Shown here one piece after another: positions 1 to 6,250 of a stretch of DNA of 7,447 bases. The DNA lies in contig URBA01000069.1 of NCBI GenBank assembly GCA_900545905.1, positions 1-7,447 on the forward strand, written 5' to 3'. This DNA is from an uncultured Collinsella sp. (GTDB taxonomy: Bacteria > Actinomycetota > Coriobacteriia > Coriobacteriales > Coriobacteriaceae). A model generated the notes under the pieces. The model was not told the origin of the DNA. It made no database searches and worked only from the letters and a program-made list of their open reading frames with translations. A program made the translations under genes and the position numbers. Numbering within the stretch: the first letter of the stretch is position 1; each line of letters starts with the position of its first letter.

Positions 1-48
1 TCTACACTTCTAGCTTCGTCGGCAGCGTCAGATGTGTATAAGAGACAG
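1..48 (+). other. Illumina Nextera adapter and index left on contig end (artefact)
   Basis: Bases 1-7 (TCTACAC) match the 3' end of the P5 flow-cell oligo. Bases 8-15 (TTCTAGCT) fill the i5 index slot and match what I recall as Nextera XT index S515. Bases 16-29 (TCGTCGGCAGCGTC) are the Nextera Read 1 adapter, and 30-48 (AGATGTGTATAAGAGACAG) are the Tn5 mosaic end. The order is exactly that of a Nextera library molecule, so this is untrimmed sequencing adapter and not genome. It contains an ATG at 32 that adds a false MCIRDR N-terminus to the smc frame. On the other strand it adds a false C-terminal peptide containing SYTHLTLPT to an antisense frame. Confidence 0.98.
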
Positions 49-49
49 G

Positions 50-2800
50 GGCGAAAAGGAGCGCGAGCTCGAGAAGCTCCAGGTCATGCTCGAGGAAAAG
101 GGCCTGTTTGTGGGCGACCTGGGCGAGCAGCGCCGCCATATGCAAGATGTGGTCGGCCGCATTAACTCCGACATGCGCCTGCTCGAGGAAAAGGGCCACA
201 ACATGGTGTCGCGCCTGTCCGACATGCGCGGGCAGATTTCGAGCTCCGAGCATCAGCGACGTCGCGTGGTCGAGGAGCTCGAGGACGCGCGTGCGCAGCT
301 TGAGGAAGTGACCGGCGCGCACATGCAGGCCCAGGAGGACGTTGACGCCGCTGGTCCTGCCGCCGCAGAGCTCCACGAGCGGCGCGTGGCGCTCGACAAT
401 CAGATTTCGCAGCTTACGCGTGAACAGCGCGATGTTCAGCGCGTGGCCGATAACGCCGCGCTCGAGCTCGCCAAGGTGAAGGACTCGCTGAGCAATGCCG
501 AGGTCGAGGACAACATGTATGCCTCGCGCCTGGAGCAGATTGACGAGCAGCTCGAGGAGGTCACGGCCTCGCTAGAGAGCCGTCGCGACCGCGCAGAGGA
601 GCTTGAGGGCGCTCTTGAGGAAGCGCGCCAGGCTCAGGTCGATGCGCGTGAGGCCGCCGAGGCGGCACGCGCGGCCCTGAAGGACCTGCGTGCCCGCGAG
701 AGTGAGGCGCGCAACAAGTTATCCGAGGTGCGCTCGGAGCTTGCCAGCCAAAAGAAACTCGATGCCCGCATGGCTGACAGCTCGCCGCTGGTGAGCCGTC
801 TGGTGGGTGCGCTGGGCGATGATGTCTCGGGTCGTCTGGGCGACGTGCTCGAGGCCCCGCGCGAGCTTGAGGGCTTGGTTGAGCAATTGCTCGCCGGCGA
901 TATCGATGCGCTGCTGTTCGACGATACGTCCACGCTTGAGCGTGCCGGTCGTGCGGCTCTGGACCAAAAGAAGGCCTCGGGCGAGGCACTGCTGGTGGCG
1001 CGCGGCGTGAGCGGCTCTACCGCCGCTGAGGGCGCCTCCGGTACCCGTCTGGTTGATCGTCTGTCCGTGCGCGCAGGCTACGGTCCCGTCGTCGAGGCGC
1101 TGCTCGGCGGCTATTACGTCGTTGACGATCTTGCTGCCGCGCTGTCGGCGCCGGTCGTTGAAGGCGTGACTTACGTGACCCCCGATGGCGCCCGCGTCGC
1201 CTGCGGCGGCCTGGTGCGCGTGGGGCTTGATGCCGGCGAGGCTTTGGGTGCCTTGGAGCGCAAGCGCCGCATCCGTGAGCTCGAGGGCCTGGAACCCGAT
1301 CTGGCTGCCATCTTTGAGCATGCTTCGGACCAAGTCGTCGAGGCCAACGTTGCCGTCGAGGAGGCCCGTGCCGCCGAGGGCGATGCCGCCGGTGAGATCG
1401 CCCGTCTTGAGGGCGAGCGCCGCTCGCTGCTCTCCGAGATCGGCCGCTTGGAGCAAAGCGCCAACAATGCCGAGGTCGAGCGCGTGCGCATCTCCAAGCG
1501 CCGCGAGCAGGCTGCCGAGGCCGTTCGTGCCGCGCGCCCGCGCGTTGACGAGCTCACCCGTTCGCGTGACGAGGCGCGTGCACAGGCAAGCGACCTGGGT
1601 CTCCAGATTGCCGAGGCCAACGATGAGCTCGATCGCGTTCGCCGTGACGATTCCGAGGCCGCCGGTAAGCTCGCCGATGCCAAGGTGCGCCTGGCCCAGA
1701 CGAGCGAGCGCCTGCGTTCGCTGAAGGGCCGCGTGCCCGACCTTGAGCATCGTCTTGAGGGCATCGACCGTCGTATCCGCGGAACACGCCAGGCTTCGCG
1801 CTCGCTCGAGCTGCTGCGCCTGCGCGTCGACCCCATGCACGAACGCTATTCTGCCCTGCTGGAACGCGCGTCGGATTGGGCAGCGCGCCTGCGTGACCAG
1901 GCCTCTCTGGAGGAGGCGGACTCCGCTTCGCTCAAGAAGACCATCGAGGATGCCAAGGCAGAGGTTGCCCGCGCTAAGGAGCGAGTCGATACCGCCTCCG
2001 CCGCGCAAAACGAGTTCAAGGTCGCGCGTGGCAAGCTCGAGGTGCAGGTCGAGGCTGCCATCAAGGCCATTACCGCCGATGGCACGACGGTGCTCGAGGA
2101 AGCGCTCATGCTTCCGGTGCCCACGGACCGCGATGCCGCCGAGCGCGAACTCAACCAGCTTGTGCGCCAGATCAACAACCTTGGTCCCGTTAACCAAGTT
2201 GCCATGGAGGAGTACGAGCAGCTCAAGCGCCGCGCCGACTACATCGAGGAACAGCTGGCCGATCTGGAGAGCGCGCGCAAGGCGCTCACCAAGATCACGG
2301 TGGCCATTGATCGCAAGATGCGGAAGGCCTTCCTGGTGACGTTTGAGAAGGTCGACGCGAACTTCCGCGAGATCTTCGCTATGCTCTTCCCGGGCGGTCA
2401 GGCTCATCTGGAGATGACCGATCCCGAGCATCCTGCCGAGACGGGTATCGAGGTCGTGGCGCAGCCGCGCGGCAAGCGCATCACCAAGATGATGCTCATG
2501 TCGGGCGGCGAGAAGAGCCTGACGGCGCTCGCCCTGCTCTTTGCCGTGTACCGCACGCACACGGTGCCGTTCTATGTGCTGGACGAGGTCGAGGCGGCAC
2601 TCGATGACGCCAACCTGTCCAAGCTCATCGGCGCGCTCGATGTGTTGCGTTCCGATACGCAGCTCTTGGTCATTTCGCATCAGCGCCGTACTATGGAGGA
2701 CGCTGACGTCCTCTATGGCGTCTCGATGCAAGCCGACGGCGTCAGTCGCGTCGTCTCGCAAAAACTCGATCGCGAAACCGGAAAGGTCGTGAATGCATAA
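50..2800 (+). CDS. smc: Chromosome segregation ATPase SMC, 5'-truncated
   Basis: SMC forms the V-shaped ATPase dimer that, with ScpA and ScpB, loads on the chromosome and organises it for segregation. The first 916 visible residues (numbered from the codon at 50) show a long Glu/Arg/Ala-rich coiled coil (about 1-240), a globular hinge (about 244-393, ending near GGLVRVG), a returning coiled coil (about 400-700) and the C-terminal ATPase head. In the head I see the ABC signature SGGEKSL (818-824, bases 2501-2521), Walker B FYVLDE with Asp845-Glu846, the D-loop ALDD, and the switch histidine in VISHQ (His877). Full-length bacterial SMC is about 1,180 residues, so roughly 260 N-terminal residues with Walker A are missing. 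The loss is due to the contig end at the adapter, not to a mutation. The ATG at 32 is adapter sequence and not a start. The stop TAA overlaps the ftsY ATG, which implies one transcript with coupled translation. Confidence 0.97.
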   Translation, partial: GEKERELEKLQVMLEEKGLFVGDLGEQRRHMQDVVGRINSDMRLLEEKGHNMVSRLSDMRGQISSSEHQRRRVVEELEDARAQLEEVTGAHMQAQEDVDAAGPAAAELHERRVALDNQISQLTREQRDVQRVADNAALELAKVKDSLSNAEVEDNMYASRLEQIDEQLEEVTASLESRRDRAEELEGALEEARQAQVDAREAAEAARAALKDLRARESEARNKLSEVRSELASQKKLDARMADSSPLVSRLVGALGDDVSGRLGDVLEAPRELEGLVEQLLAGDIDALLFDDTSTLERAGRAALDQKKASGEALLVARGVSGSTAAEGASGTRLVDRLSVRAGYGPVVEALLGGYYVVDDLAAALSAPVVEGVTYVTPDGARVACGGLVRVGLDAGEALGALERKRRIRELEGLEPDLAAIFEHASDQVVEANVAVEEARAAEGDAAGEIARLEGERRSLLSEIGRLEQSANNAEVERVRISKRREQAAEAVRAARPRVDELTRSRDEARAQASDLGLQIAEANDELDRVRRDDSEAAGKLADAKVRLAQTSERLRSLKGRVPDLEHRLEGIDRRIRGTRQASRSLELLRLRVDPMHERYSALLERASDWAARLRDQASLEEADSASLKKTIEDAKAEVARAKERVDTASAAQNEFKVARGKLEVQVEAAIKAITADGTTVLEEALMLPVPTDRDAAERELNQLVRQINNLGPVNQVAMEEYEQLKRRADYIEEQLADLESARKALTKITVAIDRKMRKAFLVTFEKVDANFREIFAMLFPGGQAHLEMTDPEHPAETGIEVVAQPRGKRITKMMLMSGGEKSLTALALLFAVYRTHTVPFYVLDEVEAALDDANLSKLIGALDVLRSDTQLLVISHQRRTMEDADVLYGVSMQADGVSRVVSQKLDRETGKVVNA

Positions 2801-3717
2801 TGGGATTCTTCGATGCTCTCTCGCGCGGACTTGAGCGCAGTCGCGAGGCCCTCAACGAGGTCTTTTACTTTGGCGGCGAGGTCGACGAGGATTTTTGGGA
2901 GGACCTGGAGGACACCCTCGTAATGGGTGACATGGGCGCCGAGGTCGCTATCAAGGTCTCCGATGACCTGCGCGATGCCGCGGCCAAGAAGAACCTCAAG
3001 ACCGCTCCGCAGCTTCGCCGCGCCCTGGCCGAGCAGCTTGAGCAGCACTTTGTGCCCATCGAGCGAGATCCGTTCTCCGATACGCCGAGCTGCGTGCTGT
3101 TTGTGGGCATTAACGGTGCCGGCAAGACCACGACGGTCGGTAAGATCGCGAGCGCCATGGCTGCCCGCGGCAAGAACGTGGTGATCGGTTCGGCCGACAC
3201 CTTCCGCGCCGCCGCCATCGAGCAGCTTGATGTGTGGGGCCAGCGCGCTGGCGTCCCCGTCATCAAGCGCGACCGCGGCTCCGACCCGGCAAGTGTTTGC
3301 TACGACGTGCTCGACGAGGCCGACAAGCGCGGCAGCGACCTGGTGCTTATCGATACCGCCGGCCGTCTACACACGAGCCCTGAGCTCATGCGCGAGCTTG
3401 CCAAGGTGGTCAATGTGACCCGTAAGCGCGCCGCCAATATGGCCGCCGGTCCCATGCCGGTTTCGGTCGTGCTTGTGATCGACGCCGCGACGGGCCAAAA
3501 CGGTCTGAACCAGGCGCTCGAGTTTAACGAGGCGCTGGGCCTGGACGGTATTATCATGACTAAGCTCGACGGCACGGCTAAGGGCGGCATCGCCATGGCC
3601 GTGGCCGAGAAGCTCAAGCTCCCGATCCTGCGCATCGGCGTGGGCGAGCAGGTCGATGACCTGCAGGAGTTCAATGCCAAAGATTTCTGCCGCGCCCTGG
3701 TGGGCGAGTCCAATTAA
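2800..3717 (+). CDS. ftsY: Signal recognition particle receptor FtsY
   Basis: FtsY is the membrane-associated GTPase receptor that docks SRP-ribosome complexes at the translocon by forming a GTP-dependent heterodimer with Ffh. The 305 residues show an amphipathic start (MGFFDALSRGLERS), an N domain to about residue 95, and a G domain with P-loop GINGAGKTT (103-111), DTFRAAA (133-139), DTAGR (185-189), TKLDGTAKGG (254-263) and the closing motif GVGEQVDDLQEF (280-291). The TKLDGTAKGG and DTFRAAA forms distinguish FtsY from Ffh. The long acidic A domain of E. coli FtsY is absent; the protein is essentially an NG core, as in many Gram-positives, and the N-terminal helix probably does the membrane targeting. 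The ATG overlaps the smc stop (TAATG). A weak AAAGG at 2782-2786 is 13 bases upstream, so translational coupling to smc is likely. ffh follows after 10 bases. Confidence 0.98.
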   Translation: MGFFDALSRGLERSREALNEVFYFGGEVDEDFWEDLEDTLVMGDMGAEVAIKVSDDLRDAAAKKNLKTAPQLRRALAEQLEQHFVPIERDPFSDTPSCVLFVGINGAGKTTTVGKIASAMAARGKNVVIGSADTFRAAAIEQLDVWGQRAGVPVIKRDRGSDPASVCYDVLDEADKRGSDLVLIDTAGRLHTSPELMRELAKVVNVTRKRAANMAAGPMPVSVVLVIDAATGQNGLNQALEFNEALGLDGIIMTKLDGTAKGGIAMAVAEKLKLPILRIGVGEQVDDLQEFNAKDFCRALVGESN

Positions 3718-3727
3718 GGAGTGACTA

Positions 3728-5203
3728 GTGTTTGATTCCCTGAGCGATCGCCTCAACGACACATTTGACCGCCTGCGCGGCAAGGGCAAGCTGACCGAGG
3801 CCGATATTACTTCGGCCATGCGCGACATCCGCATGGCGCTGCTCGAGGCCGACGTTAACTTTAAGGTCGTCAAGGAGTTCGTCGCCAAGACCAAGGAGCG
3901 CTGCATGACCGCAGAGGTCATGGAGTCGCTCTCTCCGGCGCAAAACGTCGTCAAGATCGTGCTCGACGAGCTTACCGAGATGCTCGGCTCCACCGAGAGC
4001 AAGCTCGTCTTTAGCAACCGTATTCCCAATGTCATCATGCTCGTGGGCCTGCAGGGCTCCGGTAAGACCACGGCGGCGGTAAAGCTGGCCTACCTGCTCA
4101 AGAAGCAGGGACGCTCGCCGCTGCTCGCCGCGTGCGACGTCTACCGTCCCGCCGCTGCCGACCAGCTGGCCACGCTCGGTGGCGAGATCGGCGTGCCAGT
4201 CTTCCGCGGTGACGGCGCGCACCCGGTCGACATTGCCAAGGGTGCCATCCAGGAGGCCGTCGACCACCTGCGCGATGTGGTCATCGTCGATACCGCCGGT
4301 CGTCTGCAGATCGACGAGCAGATGATGCAGGAGGCCGTGGATATCAAGAAGGCTGTCAAGCCCGATCAGGTGCTGATGGTCGTCGATGCCATGACCGGCC
4401 AGGATATCGTCAACGTCGTCTCGACCTTCGCCGAGCGCACCGACTTTGACGGCGTGATCATCTCCAAGCTCGATGGCGACGCTCGTGGCGGCGGCGCGCT
4501 TTCCGTGCGCCAGGTGACCGGCAAGCCCATCAAGTTCGTGAGCATGGGCGAGAAACCCGATTCGCTTGAGCCGTTCTACCCCGATCGTATGGCCAAGCGC
4601 ATTCTGGGTATGGGCGACGTTGTCGGAATTATCGAGAAGGCCCAGGAGGCCGCCGATGCCGAGCAGCTCGAGGCCGCCGAGCGCATGCTGCGCGAGGGCT
4701 TCACCATGAATGACATGCTCGACCAGATGAAGGCCGTCAAGAAGATGGGCGGCATGAAGGGCATCCTGGGCATGCTCCCCGGCGGCCAGCGTGCGCTCAA
4801 CCAGATGGGCGGCAACCTGGACGAGGGCATCTTCGACAAGAACGAGGCCATCATCATGTCGATGACCAAGGAGGAGCGTCTGCGTCCTTCCATCATTAAC
4901 GGCCAGCGCCGTGCCCGCATTGCCAAGGGCGCCGGCGTGACTCCCACCGAGGTCAATAGCCTTATGAAGCAGTGGGGCGAGATGAACAAGATGATGGGCC
5001 GTATGCGCACGATGGCCAATCAGGCACAGGCCGGCGGCAAGAAGGGCAAAAAGGGTAAGAAGGGCAAGAAGATGCGCATGCCCAATATTCCCGGCCTGGA
5101 CGCTATGGGTCTGGGCGGCATGGGCGGCCTGGGAACGGGCGGCCCCAAGTCCGATATGGACCTGCTGCGCCAGATGGAAGCGCAGATGCGCAATAAGAAA
5201 TAA
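3728..5203 (+). CDS. ffh: Signal recognition particle protein Ffh
   Basis: Ffh is the SRP54-type GTPase that, with 4.5S/scRNA, binds signal sequences on nascent chains and hands them to FtsY at the membrane. The 491 residues contain an N domain (1 to about 95), a G domain with P-loop GLQGSGKTT (107-115), DVYRPAA (137-143), DTAGR (188-192) and SKLDGDARGG (246-255), and a methionine-rich M domain (about 297-432) with the RNA-binding helix RRARIAKGAG (394-403). The start is GTG at 3728, chosen because it gives the canonical MFDSLSDRL N-terminus and has AAGGAG (3716-3721) six bases upstream, overlapping the ftsY stop. It is longer than E. coli Ffh (453). The excess is a basic tail with four tandem GKK units (437-448) followed by a Gly/Met-rich stretch. 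It is cotranscribed with ftsY and ends the cluster just before a strong hairpin. Confidence 0.98.
   Translation: MFDSLSDRLNDTFDRLRGKGKLTEADITSAMRDIRMALLEADVNFKVVKEFVAKTKERCMTAEVMESLSPAQNVVKIVLDELTEMLGSTESKLVFSNRIPNVIMLVGLQGSGKTTAAVKLAYLLKKQGRSPLLAACDVYRPAAADQLATLGGEIGVPVFRGDGAHPVDIAKGAIQEAVDHLRDVVIVDTAGRLQIDEQMMQEAVDIKKAVKPDQVLMVVDAMTGQDIVNVVSTFAERTDFDGVIISKLDGDARGGGALSVRQVTGKPIKFVSMGEKPDSLEPFYPDRMAKRILGMGDVVGIIEKAQEAADAEQLEAAERMLREGFTMNDMLDQMKAVKKMGGMKGILGMLPGGQRALNQMGGNLDEGIFDKNEAIIMSMTKEERLRPSIINGQRRARIAKGAGVTPTEVNSLMKQWGEMNKMMGRMRTMANQAQAGGKKGKKGKKGKKMRMPNIPGLDAMGLGGMGGLGTGGPKSDMDLLRQMEAQMRNKK
5036..5071 (+). repeat. Four tandem 9-base units coding for (Gly-Lys-Lys)4 in ffh
   Basis: Four in-frame copies of GGC/T-AAG/A-AAG lie back to back and encode GKKGKKGKKGKK (Ffh residues 437-448). 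Third-position differences between copies (ggcaagaag, ggcaaaaag, ggtaagaag, ggcaagaag) argue for an old, maintained repeat and not recent slippage. A cluster of eight lysines here could add RNA or ribosome contacts at the end of the M domain; that role is inferred. Confidence 0.85.
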
Positions 5204-5218
5204 CGACTGGTTGAGTCG
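5204..5218 (+). other. Small hairpin directly after the ffh stop
   Basis: CGACT (5204-5208) and AGTCG (5214-5218) are complementary and enclose a GGTTG loop. It is a 5-bp stem starting at the first base after TAA. It is too short to act alone as a terminator. It may stabilise the mRNA end together with the larger hairpin six bases further on, or it may be chance. Confidence 0.35.
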
Positions 5219-5223
5219 TGTAT

Positions 5224-5263
5224 GGCGAAGGCCGCCTGGATCGTATTCCAGGCGGCCTTCGCC
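5224..5263. terminator. Strong hairpin between convergent ffh and DUF134-NifX genes, probable bidirectional terminator
   Basis: The arms 5224-5240 and 5247-5263 are perfect inverted repeats of 17 bp (outer 16 bases GGCGAAGGCCGCCTGG and their complement) around a 6-base TCGTAT loop. One further G-U and one A-U pair can be added outside. The hairpin sits 20 bases after the ffh stop and 56 bases beyond the stop of the convergent minus-strand gene, so it can serve both. Neither side has a good T-run (GTTCGTTCG on the + strand), so termination may depend on the very stable stem or on Rho. Confidence 0.8.
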
Positions 5264-5319
5264 GTTCGTTCGCAGGTTGTCGCACGCGCGGAAGCGTGTT
5301 GACGTTGAGATGCTTGCCG

Positions 5320-5748
5320 TTAGTGGCAGCCGCAGCCCTCGTGGCCCTCGTGCTCGTGATGGCCGTGGCAACCACAGGATTCGCCGTGCTCATGGGCGTG
5401 CTCGTGGTCATGGCCATGGCAGTCGCAGGTGGCCTCGTCGTTCTGTGCGAGCGTGCCGGCAATGAGGGCCTCGACGCAGGCATCGCAGCTGCCCTGGGCG
5501 CCCGCATAGACCGTGATGCCGGCTTGGGCAAGCGCGTTGATAGCGCCGCCGCCGATACCGCCGCAAATGAGCGTGTCAACGCCACCGTTGGCAAGCAGGC
5601 CCGCCAAGGCGCCGTGGCCGGTGCCACCGGTGCCTACGACCTGCTCGTTGAGCACCTTGCCATCCTGGATGTCGTAGATCTTGAACTGCTCGCTGCGGCC
5701 AAAGTGCATAAAGATGTTGCCGTTGTCGTACGTCGTTGCCACCCTCAT
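5320..5748 (-). CDS. Possible internal translation product: stand-alone NifX-type protein
   Basis: An ATG at 5748 (codon 113 of the fused frame) begins exactly at the usual N-terminus of the NifX/Fe-Mo cofactor family (MRVATTYDNGNIFMHFGRSEQF). It is preceded by AAAGGAGG (5764-5757), a perfect anti-16S match, with 8 bases of spacing. That is a stronger ribosome site than the one before the full-length start. Initiation here would give a 142-residue protein with the cofactor domain and the His/Cys tail but no HTH. The alternative is that the site is a relic of an earlier two-gene arrangement in which the stop between the genes was lost. Sequence alone cannot tell whether it is used. Confidence 0.5.
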   Translation of the reverse strand: MRVATTYDNGNIFMHFGRSEQFKIYDIQDGKVLNEQVVGTGGTGHGALAGLLANGGVDTLICGGIGGGAINALAQAGITVYAGAQGSCDACVEALIAGTLAQNDEATCDCHGHDHEHAHEHGESCGCHGHHEHEGHEGCGCH

Positions 5749-6084
5749 GGTGCCGACCTCCTTTGCTGGCCATGCGGCCGTTGTCGTGGTGATGGGGGAG
5801 TATGCGATATTGCCGCCCTCGATGACAATCGCCCGTCCATTGACCAACGCGTTTGCCACCTTGCGATGCGCGCGGCTGCAGATTGCCGCCACCGTGGCGC
5901 GGGCAATGCCCATGTGCTGGGCGACTTCCTCCTGATTGAGTCCTTCCAGGTCACATAGGCGTAGGACCTCGAGCTCGTCGACCGTCATGTCGATGGCATC
6001 GCCGCTCGCCAGGCCATCGGGGGTAAAACCGCGATATTCGGGGATGATCCCGACGCGGCGCAATTTTTCGCGTCTTCCTGCCAT
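5320..6084 (-). CDS. DUF134 (UPF0251) HTH regulator fused to NifX-type Fe-Mo cofactor-binding domain with His/Cys-rich tail
   Basis: One 254-residue frame. Residues 1-92 match the DUF134/UPF0251 family (GRREKLRR near the start, DELEVLRLCDLEGLNQEEVAQHMGIARATV, KVANALVNG, IEGG), a predicted sigma-70 region 4-like helix-turn-helix, probably DNA-binding. Residues 113 to about 215 match the NifX/dinitrogenase iron-molybdenum cofactor domain (MRVATTYDNG, HFGRSEQF, LICGGIGGGAINAL, GITVYAG). Residues 220-254 form a metal-binding-like tail with 12 His, 6 Cys and three CxCH motifs; C200-x-x-C203 lies just before it. The ATG at 6084 is chosen because it starts the family's conserved N-terminus and has GGAGAG (6093-6088) behind it. 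An upstream in-frame ATG at 6258 would overlap thyA and adds unconserved residues. These two domains are usually separate neighbouring genes. Nitrogen fixation is not implied: such orphan NifX proteins are common in anaerobes without nif genes. Ligand and targets are unknown. It is divergent from thyA and probably autoregulated through nearby palindromes. Confidence 0.9.
   Translation of the reverse strand: MAGRREKLRRVGIIPEYRGFTPDGLASGDAIDMTVDELEVLRLCDLEGLNQEEVAQHMGIARATVAAICSRAHRKVANALVNGRAIVIEGGNIAYSPITTTTAAWPAKEVGTMRVATTYDNGNIFMHFGRSEQFKIYDIQDGKVLNEQVVGTGGTGHGALAGLLANGGVDTLICGGIGGGAINALAQAGITVYAGAQGSCDACVEALIAGTLAQNDEATCDCHGHDHEHAHEHGESCGCHGHHEHEGHEGCGCH
5749..5764 (-). promoter_or_regulatory. 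Internal Shine-Dalgarno for the NifX domain
   Basis: Read on the minus strand, AAAGGAGG (5764-5757) then TCGGCACC leads into ATG at 5748. It lies inside the coding frame, where it is translated as part of the linker (AKEVGT). This decides the possible second start in the fused gene. Confidence 0.6.
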
Positions 6085-6098
6085 ACACTCTCCAAATC

Positions 6099-6110
6099 TG
6101 ACATATGTCA
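6099..6110. promoter_or_regulatory. Operator-like palindrome, copy 1
   Basis: TGACATATGTCA is a perfect 12-bp palindrome 14 bases upstream of the DUF134-NifX start codon, between its Shine-Dalgarno and the predicted -10 box and across the predicted transcription start. A second copy with one change is centred 53 bp away. Position and symmetry suit a repressor dimer blocking this promoter; the natural candidate is the adjacent HTH protein itself (inference). Confidence 0.6.
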
Positions 6111-6115
6111 ATAAT

Positions 6116-6143
6116 AGAATAGCGAACGTGTGGATTTGCGCAA
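6116..6143 (-). promoter_or_regulatory. Predicted promoter of the DUF134-NifX gene
   Basis: On the minus strand a -35-like TTGCGC (6143-6138) and a -10-like TATTCT (6121-6116) are separated by 16 bases. Each matches four of six consensus positions. The predicted start near 6109 would fall inside palindrome copy 1, while copy 2 would lie just upstream of the -35. The boxes are weak, so the assignment rests partly on the operator layout. Confidence 0.4.
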
Positions 6144-6147
6144 GGAA

Positions 6148-6167
6148 TTTCTGGCATATGTCAGAAA
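6148..6167. promoter_or_regulatory. Operator-like palindrome, copy 2
   Basis: TTTCTGGCATATGTCAGAAA is a 20-bp inverted repeat with a single mismatched pair (6154/6161). Its core TGGCATATGTCA differs from copy 1 by one base. Centre-to-centre distance to copy 1 is 53 bp, close to five helical turns, so two bound dimers would face the same side of the DNA and could loop. It also lies about 45 bases upstream of the predicted thyA -10, so it might affect the divergent operon too. Confidence 0.6.
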
Positions 6168-6210
6168 ATGAGGGCTTATGTTTGGGCTGTGGGGCCGCGT
6201 GCGCCTGAGC

Positions 6211-6216
6211 TACAAT
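6211..6216 (+). promoter_or_regulatory. Predicted -10 box of thyA-folA
   Basis: TACAAT matches five of six positions of the -10 consensus and lies 34 bases before the thyA start, giving a short leader. No good -35 is present at 16-18 bases upstream (the region reads CTGTGGG), so the promoter may be weak or need another factor. Confidence 0.45.
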
Positions 6217-6250
6217 GAATCTCGCTTGTAGGCGACTGACAGGAGGGTCA

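Noticed and set aside
719..2761. 680-residue minus-strand open frame antisense to smc
   Set aside because: It is a shadow of high-GC codon bias in smc. The plus-strand frame has clear SMC motifs, while this one has no recognisable domain and a leucine/alanine/histidine composition typical of antisense frames.
5283..5298. Small inverted repeat CACGC/GCGTG with a 6-base loop after the minus-strand gene
   Set aside because: A 5-bp GC stem is expected by chance in DNA of this composition, and the much stronger hairpin at 5224-5263 serves the same place.
3725..5371. 548-residue minus-strand open frame antisense to ffh
   Set aside because: It covers all of ffh and the terminator hairpin, has no recognisable family and has the same antisense composition. 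Ffh on the plus strand is certain.
5320..5748. NifX domain taken as a sign of nitrogen fixation
   Set aside because: No nifH/D/K/B/E/N genes are visible, and orphan NifX-type proteins are widespread in anaerobes without nitrogenase.
5218..5958. 246-residue plus-strand open frame opposite the DUF134-NifX gene
   Set aside because: It begins in the terminator hairpin and runs antisense to well-conserved DUF134 and NifX motifs. The hydrophobic stretch near its start is the complement of the His-rich tail, not a real membrane segment.
6215..6250. Earlier ATG at 6215 for thyA
   Set aside because: It overlaps the predicted -10 box and lacks a Shine-Dalgarno. The ATG at 6251 has AGGAGG four bases upstream.
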